DNA of 63,395 nucleotides. It comes from a bacterium. Its GTDB lineage: Bacteria; Planctomycetota; SZUA-567. Positions 30,020 to 38,278 of the stretch are shown here, piece after piece. The translations under genes and the position numbers were made by a program. Location of the stretch: positions 1 to 63,395 of the forward strand of contig QKHZ01000287.1 of NCBI GenBank assembly GCA_003249795.1, in the 5' to 3' direction. The notes under the pieces were generated by a model, which made no database searches, had not been told where the DNA came from, and saw nothing but the letters and a program-made list of their open reading frames with translations. The stretch's first letter is position 1. Each line of letters begins with the position of its first letter.

Positions 30020-30271
30020 ATGGCACGCACACTGGTTACATATGAAGACGGGACGATCGTGCTGTATTCCCTAAAGCAGCGTGAGCACGCGTTCCGTGTC
30101 GCAACGCTGATTGAAGCGTCGCTTGGAGTCGAGGCTGTGATTGTCAGACGCGTGAACAAAGAAACCGGCTTTCCGGGGCTGGCGATGTATCTGACATCGG
30201 ACAAACAGGTCATCCACGACGGTTTGGTCGCCGAAGCAAGAAATATCCTCCTGCAGCATCAGAAGAGTTGA
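30020..30271 (+). CDS. Hypothetical protein, 83 aa
   Basis: This 83-residue protein starts MARTLVTYEDGTIVLYSLKQ and has a mixed alpha/beta pattern (HAFRVATLIEASLGVEAVIVRR, GFPGLAMYLTS). GGAAAG lies upstream of the ATG. It has no signal peptide, membrane segment or Cys motif, so it is probably cytoplasmic. It lies 48 bases after wecB, with which it probably shares a message. Its stop codon overlaps the -35 box of the next operon. I do not recognise the family. Confidence 0.6.
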   Translation: MARTLVTYEDGTIVLYSLKQREHAFRVATLIEASLGVEAVIVRRVNKETGFPGLAMYLTSDKQVIHDGLVAEARNILLQHQKS

Positions 30272-30297
30272 CACCCCCTGCCCTCTACGGTTACACT
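30268..30297 (+). promoter_or_regulatory. Promoter of the terpenoid operon
   Basis: A perfect TTGACA (30268-30273) overlaps the stop codon of the upstream gene. TACACT (30292-30297) follows after 18 bases (TTACAC after 17). It lies about 80 bases before the GTG start at 30376. The same -10 element occurs before the helicase gene. Confidence 0.6.
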
Positions 30298-30375
30298 CTC
30301 GGTATTACCTGAATCACATTCCAAATCAACCGCTTTTTCATCATAGCGGGCAGAAGATAATATGGAGGATTAACT

Positions 30376-31623
30376 GTGAACAGTGGCATGAAAAACAAAC
30401 TGCGCTCCATCAATATCGTAATAATATCTTTCTGCATTCTGCTCTCGCTATTTTTCTCAACCGCGGACTCCGCACGTGCTGAAGACTGGCCGCAGTGGCG
30501 TGGACCGGACCGGGACGGCATCAGCAAAGAAAAAGGGCTGCTGACCAGCTGGCCCGATGGCGGCCCTGAAAAGCTGTGGAGCGTCTCGGGCTTAGGACAG
30601 GGGTTTTCGACCGTCGCGGTTGTCGACAATACAATCTACGCGACTGGAATGGATAATAAAAAAGGCTACCTGTTCCGGATCGGAACAGACGGAAAGCTGA
30701 TCGGCAAGACAAAGTACGGCCGTGAAGTCGACAGTGACTACCCCGGCGCGCGCAGCACCCCTACAGTTAACGACGGCATGATTTATGTCATGAGTGGCTA
30801 CGGCGTTGTCAGCGCTTTTGACGCGAGCAGCGGCGAGATCGTCTGGCAGATCGACACGTTCGCCAAGTTCGGCGGCCGCGACCTTGGCTGGCATATCTCC
30901 GAATCGCTTCTGATTGACGGCGATAACCTGATCTGCACCCCGGGCGGTTCGACCACAAGTATCGTTGCTCTGAACAAAAAAACGGGGGAAACGGTCTGGA
31001 CCAACGACTCCGTTGGGCAGAAAAGTGCATACTGCTCCCCCGTTGTTGAAAAGATCAAAGGGACACGCACAATTATCACGATGCTGGAAAAAGGGGTATT
31101 CGGATTCGATGCGGAGAGTGGCAAAAAACTCTGGTCGTATAAACACGAAGGCAACTACGGCATCCATGCAGCGACCCCGATCTATAAGGACGGAGCAGTC
31201 TTCATCACCAGCGGATACCGCTTCGGCGGGCGGCTTGTTGATATTTCAAAATCCAATGCAAACGAAGCGTGGTTTACAAAAGACCTCGCCAACCATCACG
31301 GCGGTGTTGTCCTGCTTGGTTCAATGCTGCTCGGAACCAATGACCGCGGCTTTGTTGCCGTCGACTGGAAAAGCGGCAAGACATTATGGACAGAACGCCT
31401 GAGCGGAAAAGGATCGCTGGTTGTCGCAGACGACCTCGTCTACGGCTATGGAGAAAACGGCACCGTTGCGCTGATTGCTGCGGATAAAAACGGCGGAAAA
31501 ATGATCAGCAACTTCCACGTTGAAGAAGGCGACGCCCAACACTGGGCACATCCGGTCGTCTCCGGCGGCGTACTCTATATCCGGCACGGCGACGTACTGA
31601 TCGCCTATTCGGTGACAAAATAG
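30376..31623 (+). CDS. Secreted PQQ-type beta-propeller protein
   Basis: First gene of the terpenoid operon. The GTG start at 30376 is supported by GGAGGA 6 bases upstream; an ATG four codons later is too far from it. A signal peptide (about residues 1-36, ending SADSARA-like before EDW) is followed by EDWPQWRGPDRDG, a motif common in PVC-group propellers, and about seven blades with repeats such as AFDASSGEIVWQ, ALNKKTGETVW and AVDWKSGKTLW (PQQ_2/BamB type). It is 415 residues. Likely periplasmic; it may bind a partner or a quinone-like ligand, though propellers of this type often bind neither PQQ nor calcium. The next gene overlaps by one base (TAGTG), so translation is coupled. Confidence 0.85.
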   Translation: MNSGMKNKLRSINIVIISFCILLSLFFSTADSARAEDWPQWRGPDRDGISKEKGLLTSWPDGGPEKLWSVSGLGQGFSTVAVVDNTIYATGMDNKKGYLFRIGTDGKLIGKTKYGREVDSDYPGARSTPTVNDGMIYVMSGYGVVSAFDASSGEIVWQIDTFAKFGGRDLGWHISESLLIDGDNLICTPGGSTTSIVALNKKTGETVWTNDSVGQKSAYCSPVVEKIKGTRTIITMLEKGVFGFDAESGKKLWSYKHEGNYGIHAATPIYKDGAVFITSGYRFGGRLVDISKSNANEAWFTKDLANHHGGVVLLGSMLLGTNDRGFVAVDWKSGKTLWTERLSGKGSLVVADDLVYGYGENGTVALIAADKNGGKMISNFHVEEGDAQHWAHPVVSGGVLYIRHGDVLIAYSVTK

Positions 31624-32504
31624 TGATCCGCATCCTGCTCTGCCGCTGCAATCAGGCAAACCGTCTCTCAGGGGAGATGATCAACGCGGCAATAGAACTC
31701 AGCAAAAACAGTGCGGTCTCCTTAACGCAGGTTGACGACCTGTGCGGGCTGGCAGCGCGGAACCCCGAATGGCTGCAACGCTTCACGGAATTTCACAACG
31801 TCCATGTTGCAGCATGCCACCCGCGCACGGTTCAGGCAATTCTGGAATCGGTTCAGGCAAAAGCAACCGCCGCCCAAACGTTCGACCTGACAAACCTCGA
31901 TCAAGAAATACTGAATGAGCTTGCTGGAGTAGTCAATAATAGCAGCGCTGGTGTGTCAGAAAACGCGCAGGATGTGTTGCCCATTCTACCAGAGAGTTCG
32001 ACCCGAACCGGTATTCCTGAAGACTGGAAACCGTGGTATCCGCTCATCGACCACACGCGCTGCACCAACTGCGGACAGTGCGCATCGTTCTGCCTTTTTA
32101 ATGTATACAGCCGAGAGGAAGACGGAACCATACATGTCGAAAATCCGCAAGGCTGCAAGATAAACTGCCCCGCCTGTGCACGGATCTGTCCGCAGGCGGC
32201 GATTATCTTTCCGAAGTACAGCGGCGGCGGCGCTATCGCCGGAGAGCCGGTTCATGACGAAACGGTTGAGAGCGACCGTATTCGTGTTGACATGAAAAAA
32301 ATACTCGGCAACAATCCCTATGAAGCGCTGAAGCTCCGCCAAAAGCGCCAGCAGCTTTTAAAAAAGGAAACTTCATTTGATCAGGAAACCGCTGAAGCTG
32401 AACGCAACCGCTGCGCAGGCGACAACAATAGACGCTTCTCACAAACGCGGGATACAAACAGCCCATTCTCATCCGATTCATCCGATCGTGCAGGAAATAC
32501 CTAA
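31623..32504 (+). CDS. Double-cluster 4Fe-4S ferredoxin-like protein
   Basis: This 293-residue protein uses a GTG start sharing one base with the preceding stop. The N-terminal half (residues about 1-90, ILLCRCNQANRLS and AACHPRTVQA) resembles the small Cys-containing segments of HdrA-like/ferredoxin oxidoreductase proteins, but I cannot assign it. The C-terminal half has two cluster motifs, CTNCGQCASFC and CKINCPACARICP (residues about 146-200), expected to hold two 4Fe-4S clusters. It ends in a charged, low-complexity tail. The radical SAM gene follows after 3 bases, so it is the obvious candidate to deliver electrons to that enzyme. No transmembrane segment is visible. Confidence 0.8.
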   Translation: MIRILLCRCNQANRLSGEMINAAIELSKNSAVSLTQVDDLCGLAARNPEWLQRFTEFHNVHVAACHPRTVQAILESVQAKATAAQTFDLTNLDQEILNELAGVVNNSSAGVSENAQDVLPILPESSTRTGIPEDWKPWYPLIDHTRCTNCGQCASFCLFNVYSREEDGTIHVENPQGCKINCPACARICPQAAIIFPKYSGGGAIAGEPVHDETVESDRIRVDMKKILGNNPYEALKLRQKRQQLLKKETSFDQETAEAERNRCAGDNNRRFSQTRDTNSPFSSDSSDRAGNT

Positions 32505-32507
32505 CGG

Positions 32508-33743
32508 ATGATCCCTCAACTTCTATTCCGCATGCTCCGCACCGTCAACCCGCGATGCCTTTGCCACCTGACCGGCGACATGGTAATCCGCGGATTTTTC
32601 ACCGTTCGCAAGTTTCAAAAAGCAGTCAGTAGCCAGAGCCTTGAACAAGCAGAGGAACACGCCCCACCGTTTCTTCCGCCGTTTCCGATGATCTCACTCA
32701 CCAACGGCTGCAACCTGAACTGCACCGGCTGTTGGGTTACTCAGCCCGAGCCATTCATGCCGCCGCAGATGATCAATCCTGAGCTATTAGACAAACTGAT
32801 CTGCGTCTATAAAAAACAGGGAACATACTTCTTCGGACTTTTGGGCGGCGAGCCGCTTCTGTACCCTCACCTCATGCAAACGCTGCAGAACCATCAGGAC
32901 TGCTATTTTCAGATCTTCACCAACGGAACATTACTGACTCGTGATTTGGCGCAGAAGTTTGGTGCTCTTGGCAACGTAACGCCGCTGATCAGCGTCGAGG
33001 GGCTAAACGAAGTTGCCGACCAGCGCCGTGGCGAAGACGGTACCCATGACGCAGCGATGCAGGCGTTAGCCTACTGCAGAGAGGCACGGCTTTTTTTCGG
33101 AATCGCGACCAGCGTCTGCCACCAGAACATTCACCAGACATTGTCAGCTAGCTATATCCAGAACGCAATTGATCGCGAGGCGCATTATCTCTGGTACTAT
33201 CTCTATCGTCCGGCAGGAAAAACACCAGCGCCGGAGTTGGCACTGGAAGCGCATGAGATCAGACAGATGCGTGAATTCCTCGTTGAACAACGCCGGACAA
33301 GCCCGATCCTCCTGATTGATGCCTATTGGGATAAAGACGGCCGCGCGCTGTGTCCTGCAGCATCCGGTCTCAGCATTCATATCACGCCATACGGCCAGAT
33401 TGAGCCGTGTCCGATTGTCCAGTTTTCGACCGACTGCCTTCGAGCCGGAATGAATGAAGAGCAACTGTATAACACAATCCGGCAATCGTCATTACTGCAT
33501 TCCTTCCGCAATGAGGTGCCGTCTATCACAAAGGGTTGCATTTATCTGGAGAACCCCGCGCGAATGGTTCAGATCGCAGACGAGCAACATGCGGAGGACT
33601 CATCCGGCCGAGACAACCGCCTGATCCTGCAGGATCTTCCAAAAACCGCAGGGCATGACCTTAATCCTCCGATTCCGGAAACACACTGGTTTTACCGTTT
33701 TGCGAAAAAGACTGCGTTCTTCGGACTTGCCGCCTACGGGTAG
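32508..33743 (+). CDS. Radical SAM enzyme with SPASM-like C-terminal Cys
   Basis: This 411-residue protein has the canonical cluster motif CNLNCTGC (Cys68, Cys72, Cys75), preceded by MISLTNG, and the SAM-binding GGEPLL. Further conserved-looking elements are IFTNGT and ISVEG. The C-terminal part has ALCPAASG, YGQIEPCPIVQ and KGCIYL, reminiscent of SPASM/Twitch auxiliary-cluster regions. It lies 3 bases after the ferredoxin gene. Within a terpenoid cassette it would carry out a radical modification of the lipid, as HpnH does in hopanoid synthesis by adding adenosine, but the sequence does not show that it is HpnH. The substrate is unknown. Confidence 0.85.
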   Translation: MIPQLLFRMLRTVNPRCLCHLTGDMVIRGFFTVRKFQKAVSSQSLEQAEEHAPPFLPPFPMISLTNGCNLNCTGCWVTQPEPFMPPQMINPELLDKLICVYKKQGTYFFGLLGGEPLLYPHLMQTLQNHQDCYFQIFTNGTLLTRDLAQKFGALGNVTPLISVEGLNEVADQRRGEDGTHDAAMQALAYCREARLFFGIATSVCHQNIHQTLSASYIQNAIDREAHYLWYYLYRPAGKTPAPELALEAHEIRQMREFLVEQRRTSPILLIDAYWDKDGRALCPAASGLSIHITPYGQIEPCPIVQFSTDCLRAGMNEEQLYNTIRQSSLLHSFRNEVPSITKGCIYLENPARMVQIADEQHAEDSSGRDNRLILQDLPKTAGHDLNPPIPETHWFYRFAKKTAFFGLAAYG

Positions 33744-33836
33744 TTCTTGGTACAATTGATTCAGGAAAAGACAGAATCACAAAGCGCCGATTCAGACATA
33801 AAACAAAGAACAGGATCATGAAACGGCAGGATAAAG

Positions 33837-35402
33837 ATGACAGATAAAGACGGCAACGTACCTCCACCGACAAAGAAATGCGACGTGCGCGTCCCACAGG
33901 ATGCAACAATCCGCGCGCGCCTTCAAAGCGCGGCGATCGAGTGTGTATTGCGCAAAATGCTGATTCCGCCGGTTCCGCTTGAAATTATCAAACAAGCCGC
34001 CATCGATTTATGCAAAGACGAAAACGTCGATCCGGTGTATCAGGACTTTGCGACAATCATGCTCAGCAATGCCTTGTGGCTTCCGGTTGTGGCAGAAATC
34101 CCGTATGAACGCCGGATTCTGCTGCTGCCGCAGTGTCTGCGCGATCCGCGACACTGCCAGGGGCACTTGGACTCTGTTGGGGTTTTGTGCGCAGATTGCG
34201 GGGCTTGCCCAATTGGCAAAATCCTGAGAGACGCAGAAGCGCTCGGATACGTCACGCTGGTCGCAGAAGGAACAACCGTCGTTACGGCACTGTTAGAACA
34301 GGGGAAAATCGACGCCGTGATCGGAGTCAGTTGTTTGAATACGCTTGAGCGCGCCTGGCAACAGATGTCGGAGCGCGCAATCCCCGGCATTGCAATTCCC
34401 TTGCTAGTCGACGGTTGCGAACACACGCGTTTTGACGAAACTACGCTACTCCGGTTTCTGCATACACGAACCAGTACCGGCAATATCCGGCAGACCGAAG
34501 GTTTGCGCATCTTGGTAGACGGATGGTTCACGGAAAACTCACTGGCAGAGCTTTTGCCGGGAACATCTGAAACCGAATCGATTGCTCGCGACTGGCTGGC
34601 TATCGGCGGCAAACGCTGGCGCCCGTTTTTGCTGGCCACCGTTGCATTCTCACTCGAATCGTCACTTGATGAAGAGATCGTCCGCTGTCTTGCGTGCGCG
34701 GTCGAATGTTTTCACAAAGCATCACTTGCTCATGACGACATTGAAGACAATGACGCCGAGCGTTATGACCAACCAACCCTGCACAGGCAGCACGGAACCG
34801 ATATCGCAATCAATACCGGTGACCTTCTGGTTGGAGAAGGCTACCGGCTGATTGGCGACTGCGGCGCTCCGGATGGTGCCGTACGCCGGATGTTGCACCT
34901 TGCGGCAACAGCTCACAGGGAGCTTACGCTTGGCCAAGGGGATGAGCTCTTGATCCGCAAACGTAAAAATCCGCCAACACAGGATGAGATGATCCGGATT
35001 TTTCAGCAGAAAACATCGCCCGCATTTACAGTCGCGCTACGGCTTGGCGCAGTGCTTGCCGATGCAGACGACGCGATCGGACAGTCACTGGAAACCTATT
35101 GTGCCGCTCTCGGAGTTGCCTATCAGATCCATGACGATTTACAGGATACAGAGGAAACCCGGCGCGGTCAGCCGTCACTCATCCTCGCGCTTGCGCTGCA
35201 GACAGAACCGCTGCCGGAAAATGACGACTGGCGACACGGCATCAAGATGTCGAAGACAACCGAAGAAACCGTCCGCAAGCGTGCATGCCAGCTTCGCGAG
35301 CACTACCGCCATCAGGCTGTACGGGCGCTGGCGCCGATCCAGAACGCGCGGGTAAAAACAATGCTGGCACAACTGGCTGGGCGCTTATGCGGCCCCTGCT
35401 AG
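33837..35402 (+). CDS. DUF116 domain fused to a polyprenyl diphosphate synthase
   Basis: This 521-residue protein has two parts. Residues about 60-205 match DUF116: LLPQCLRDPRHC (Cys100, Cys107), then CADCGACPIG (Cys118, 121, 124), VIGVSCLNTLE and a late DGCEHT; the Cys pattern suggests a metal cluster. Residues about 225-520 are an isoprenyl diphosphate synthase with both Asp-rich motifs, DDIED (300-304) and DDLQD (433-437), plus GGKRWRPF at its start. Both Asp motifs are intact, so chain elongation of allylic diphosphates with IPP is expected. AGGA lies 5 bases before the ATG. The next gene starts inside its 3' end. I know of no characterised protein with this fusion. Confidence 0.85.
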   Translation: MTDKDGNVPPPTKKCDVRVPQDATIRARLQSAAIECVLRKMLIPPVPLEIIKQAAIDLCKDENVDPVYQDFATIMLSNALWLPVVAEIPYERRILLLPQCLRDPRHCQGHLDSVGVLCADCGACPIGKILRDAEALGYVTLVAEGTTVVTALLEQGKIDAVIGVSCLNTLERAWQQMSERAIPGIAIPLLVDGCEHTRFDETTLLRFLHTRTSTGNIRQTEGLRILVDGWFTENSLAELLPGTSETESIARDWLAIGGKRWRPFLLATVAFSLESSLDEEIVRCLACAVECFHKASLAHDDIEDNDAERYDQPTLHRQHGTDIAINTGDLLVGEGYRLIGDCGAPDGAVRRMLHLAATAHRELTLGQGDELLIRKRKNPPTQDEMIRIFQQKTSPAFTVALRLGAVLADADDAIGQSLETYCAALGVAYQIHDDLQDTEETRRGQPSLILALALQTEPLPENDDWRHGIKMSKTTEETVRKRACQLREHYRHQAVRALAPIQNARVKTMLAQLAGRLCGPC

Positions 35403-36379
35403 ACGAGCTCCGGTCATACGCCCAGGCCGGTGTCAATTCGTTATCTGACGAGGGGAAACAAACCATCCTCTCGTTTCTGCAACGCCAATGGATCTGCCCG
35501 AATGCAGTCAATGCAGGCGGTTTCCGTGGGCCTGTTAATTCTTCTCATCCATTTACATTATCTGCTCCACTCACACCGCCCGATGCCGACATCAAACCTG
35601 ATTTATACTACACACTCTTCGGTCTTCTGACAGCCGGGGCACTCGGGTGGCATATCGAACCAGACTGCGGCAGGTGGCTGGAGTCGGTCTCAACCGAAAC
35701 GAACTGCAGCGATCTTGACTTTCCCCATCTCTGCAGCCTGATTGCAAGCCGCTCTCTATGCGGTTTGAATCGTGATTGTCAGCTTCAACAACTTTTCGAC
35801 CGGCATCAAACAGAAAACAGTCTTTACGCTTTTGAATGTCCAGCAGAGAAACCATCTCTGTACGCAACATTTCTGGCTGCAGTTGCTTCACCGGAAATTA
35901 CCGAAGCAATTGAGGATCAGGCGCTTTGGGGGTTTCAAAAAGTAAACGGCTTCAGCAATACCCCACTCGACAAAGCCGGATGCGCCACGACCGCAGCAGC
36001 AATCTGCTTGCTTTCACGAGTTCAGAAAAATACAGAAACAAAAGAAGTCAATATTGAGTCTCTCCGTAAATTGCTCGTTTATGAATCACCATACGGAGGG
36101 TTTATGCCGTTTCTTCCCGATGCCACATGCGACAGTACACTAGGCGGAGTGAATATGCCGCATTCAACTGGTTATCCTGATCTGTTAAATACGACGACCG
36201 CCCTTGTTGCGATTGCGGATAGTGGACAGATCAGCCGCATAAACAAGCAGGCGCATCTTGATTTTATCTGCGGTTGCTGGGAAGATGGATTTCGTGTAAC
36301 TCCGATTGAGGGTATTGCCGATGTCGAATACACTGCGTACGGGCTGATTGGTCTTGGCTGTCTGCAGCAGAACCAATAG
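35387..36379 (+). CDS. Prenyltransferase/squalene-oxidase-repeat protein
   Basis: The ATG at 35387 lies 16 bases inside the preceding gene, giving 330 residues. It shows alpha-alpha barrel repeats of the prenyltransferase-beta/terpene-cyclase type: GGFRGP, LWGFQKVNGFS with LDKAGCATTAAAICLL, SPYGGFMPFLPDA and DVEYTAYGLIGLG. It is half the length of a cyclase and I find no DxDD motif, so it probably is not a class II cyclase by itself. It could be a protein or lipid prenyltransferase-like subunit, a partner of the cyclase next door, or a carrier that shields a long isoprenoid. The genes on both sides make co-function in isoprenoid chemistry likely. Confidence 0.75.
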   Translation: MRPLLDELRSYAQAGVNSLSDEGKQTILSFLQRQWICPNAVNAGGFRGPVNSSHPFTLSAPLTPPDADIKPDLYYTLFGLLTAGALGWHIEPDCGRWLESVSTETNCSDLDFPHLCSLIASRSLCGLNRDCQLQQLFDRHQTENSLYAFECPAEKPSLYATFLAAVASPEITEAIEDQALWGFQKVNGFSNTPLDKAGCATTAAAICLLSRVQKNTETKEVNIESLRKLLVYESPYGGFMPFLPDATCDSTLGGVNMPHSTGYPDLLNTTTALVAIADSGQISRINKQAHLDFICGCWEDGFRVTPIEGIADVEYTAYGLIGLGCLQQNQ

Positions 36380-36391
36380 AAGATTAAGAAG

Positions 36392-38278
36392 ATGATTGCG
36401 GAAACGTTTAAAACATTTCAGTCCAATACGATCTCCGTCCTGCAGAAAGCGAGGAATGCAGACGGTTTCTGGACGGGAAAACTCTCGGACAGCGCGCTTG
36501 CGACCGGTGTCGCGATCTGCGCATTGCGTCAGTATCTGCACGCGCCAGAATCAAACCTTACGCTTGATAAAAGACAAGAGATTGAAGAAGCAGTCAACAG
36601 CGCAATAATGTGGCTCAGAAAAACGCGCAACCCTGACGGCGGGTGGGGCGACACACCACAAAGTCCATCAAACCTCGCCGCGACTTTATTATGCCGCTGC
36701 GCATTTTCTGAAGACACCAGCAGCGACCAGTGGATTCAAACCCGCTGCGGGGGACAAGGCACGGAGGTAATCCTCAGCGCACTGCGCGGCATCTACGGAC
36801 AGGATATGACATTCTCCACACCCATTCTGGCAACATGCGCACTCCACGGTTTACTGGGGAAAGACGGGTGGCAATTCGTCGCACAACTGCCGCTTGAGCT
36901 TGGTGCGGTTCCGGGGATCTTTTTTCAGTGGGTAAAATTGCCGGTGGTCAGCTATGCACTTCCTGCGTTGGTCACGATTGGACTGCTGCGTCTTGAGCAT
37001 GATACAGAAACAGGTGTCTTTCACACAATCAGAAAGATTTTGCGTACACTCTTGATCCCAGTTGCATTAAGGCGAGTCCGCAAAATGCAACCGGAAAGCG
37101 GTGGATTTCTCGAAGCTATTCCGCTGACAGCGTTCGCCGTAATGAGTCTGTCCGCCTGCGGATGGGGATCACACATCATCGTCAAAAATGGAATCAATTT
37201 TATATTGCGAACGCAGCGCGAATGCGGCACATGGCCGATCGATGTGAATCTCTCGGTCTGGCTGAGCGCACATGCTGCAGCTGCAATGTTTGAACACTCC
37301 TCCGCGCTAGAAAATTCACAAACGGCTGAATGGCTCATGACAAATCAACAGACCAAGCCGCACCCCTTCACCGCCGCAGCCGCTGGTGGGTGGGGCTGGA
37401 CCCATAAATCCGGCGCCGTACCCGATGCAGACGACACCAGCGCGGCTCTTTTATATCTGATGCAAGAGAAGGAGCATGATTCGAATCGAGATACTGCAAT
37501 CAAGCACGGGCTCACGTGGTTGGTGAGCCTGCAGAACACAGACGGCGGTTTTCCAACCTTCTGTAAAGGTCGCGGCGAGCTCCCGTTTGATGCAAGTTGC
37601 CCTGATATTACGGCACACGCATTGCAAGCAATCCTGAGCGTTCTGACACAACAGCATCAACCAAAATTATTGAAACGATTAACAGCAGCAATCTCAAGCG
37701 GACTTGCTTATCTTGAATCCGCTCAGCATGGCGACGGCAGCTGGATTCCGCTCTGGTTTGGAAACCAACACGGACACAGACAACAAAGTCCAATCATCGG
37801 AACCGCGTTTGTATTGAGCAGACTAGCAAAGATGACACAACTTTGTGATCGTGGCCTACTGCCGGAACAAGACGACGTTGCGGCATGTTGGCAAAAAACA
37901 ATCAGCATGCTCTGTGCACCGGCAGACAAATTTTTACGCCAATCGTGCCGGTATGACGCTAGCTGGGGCGACAACGGCCTTGATATGGCAACGGTTGAAG
38001 AAACCGCACTGGCATTGTCCGCTCTATGCAGAATGAATCCACCGAAAGACGATCCACTCCTCCACCGGGGAATTGCATGCCTTCAATCAATGACCGACAA
38101 CGGCACGGTCTTTACGTCTGCGCCAGTCGGCCTGTATTTTGCGTCCCTCTGGTATGAGGAAGAGCTGTACCCGATCATTTTCACATTGCAGGCTGTCAAT
38201 GCATATACGTGCTGGCAAAACGAATCACCATCAGAATCCGAACGACAGAACGACTGTACAAACGGGAGAATGCAATGA
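36392..38278 (+). CDS. Class II terpene cyclase (squalene-hopene cyclase-like)
   Basis: This 628-residue protein, close to the 630 residues typical of squalene-hopene cyclases, contains the catalytic acid motif DADD (residues 345-348, in PDADDTSAAL), matching DxDDTA. QW-type repeats are visible: NPDGGWGDT near the N-terminus, NTDGGFPTF, GDGSWIPLWFGNQ and SWGDNGLD. A hydrophobic stretch around residues 180-200 could be the monotopic membrane anchor. It should protonate an isoprenoid double bond to start cyclisation. No squalene synthase gene lies in the operon, so the substrate may be a polyprenyl diphosphate made by the neighbouring synthase. Stop and next start overlap (ATGA). Confidence 0.87.
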   Translation: MIAETFKTFQSNTISVLQKARNADGFWTGKLSDSALATGVAICALRQYLHAPESNLTLDKRQEIEEAVNSAIMWLRKTRNPDGGWGDTPQSPSNLAATLLCRCAFSEDTSSDQWIQTRCGGQGTEVILSALRGIYGQDMTFSTPILATCALHGLLGKDGWQFVAQLPLELGAVPGIFFQWVKLPVVSYALPALVTIGLLRLEHDTETGVFHTIRKILRTLLIPVALRRVRKMQPESGGFLEAIPLTAFAVMSLSACGWGSHIIVKNGINFILRTQRECGTWPIDVNLSVWLSAHAAAAMFEHSSALENSQTAEWLMTNQQTKPHPFTAAAAGGWGWTHKSGAVPDADDTSAALLYLMQEKEHDSNRDTAIKHGLTWLVSLQNTDGGFPTFCKGRGELPFDASCPDITAHALQAILSVLTQQHQPKLLKRLTAAISSGLAYLESAQHGDGSWIPLWFGNQHGHRQQSPIIGTAFVLSRLAKMTQLCDRGLLPEQDDVAACWQKTISMLCAPADKFLRQSCRYDASWGDNGLDMATVEETALALSALCRMNPPKDDPLLHRGIACLQSMTDNGTVFTSAPVGLYFASLWYEEELYPIIFTLQAVNAYTCWQNESPSESERQNDCTNGRMQ

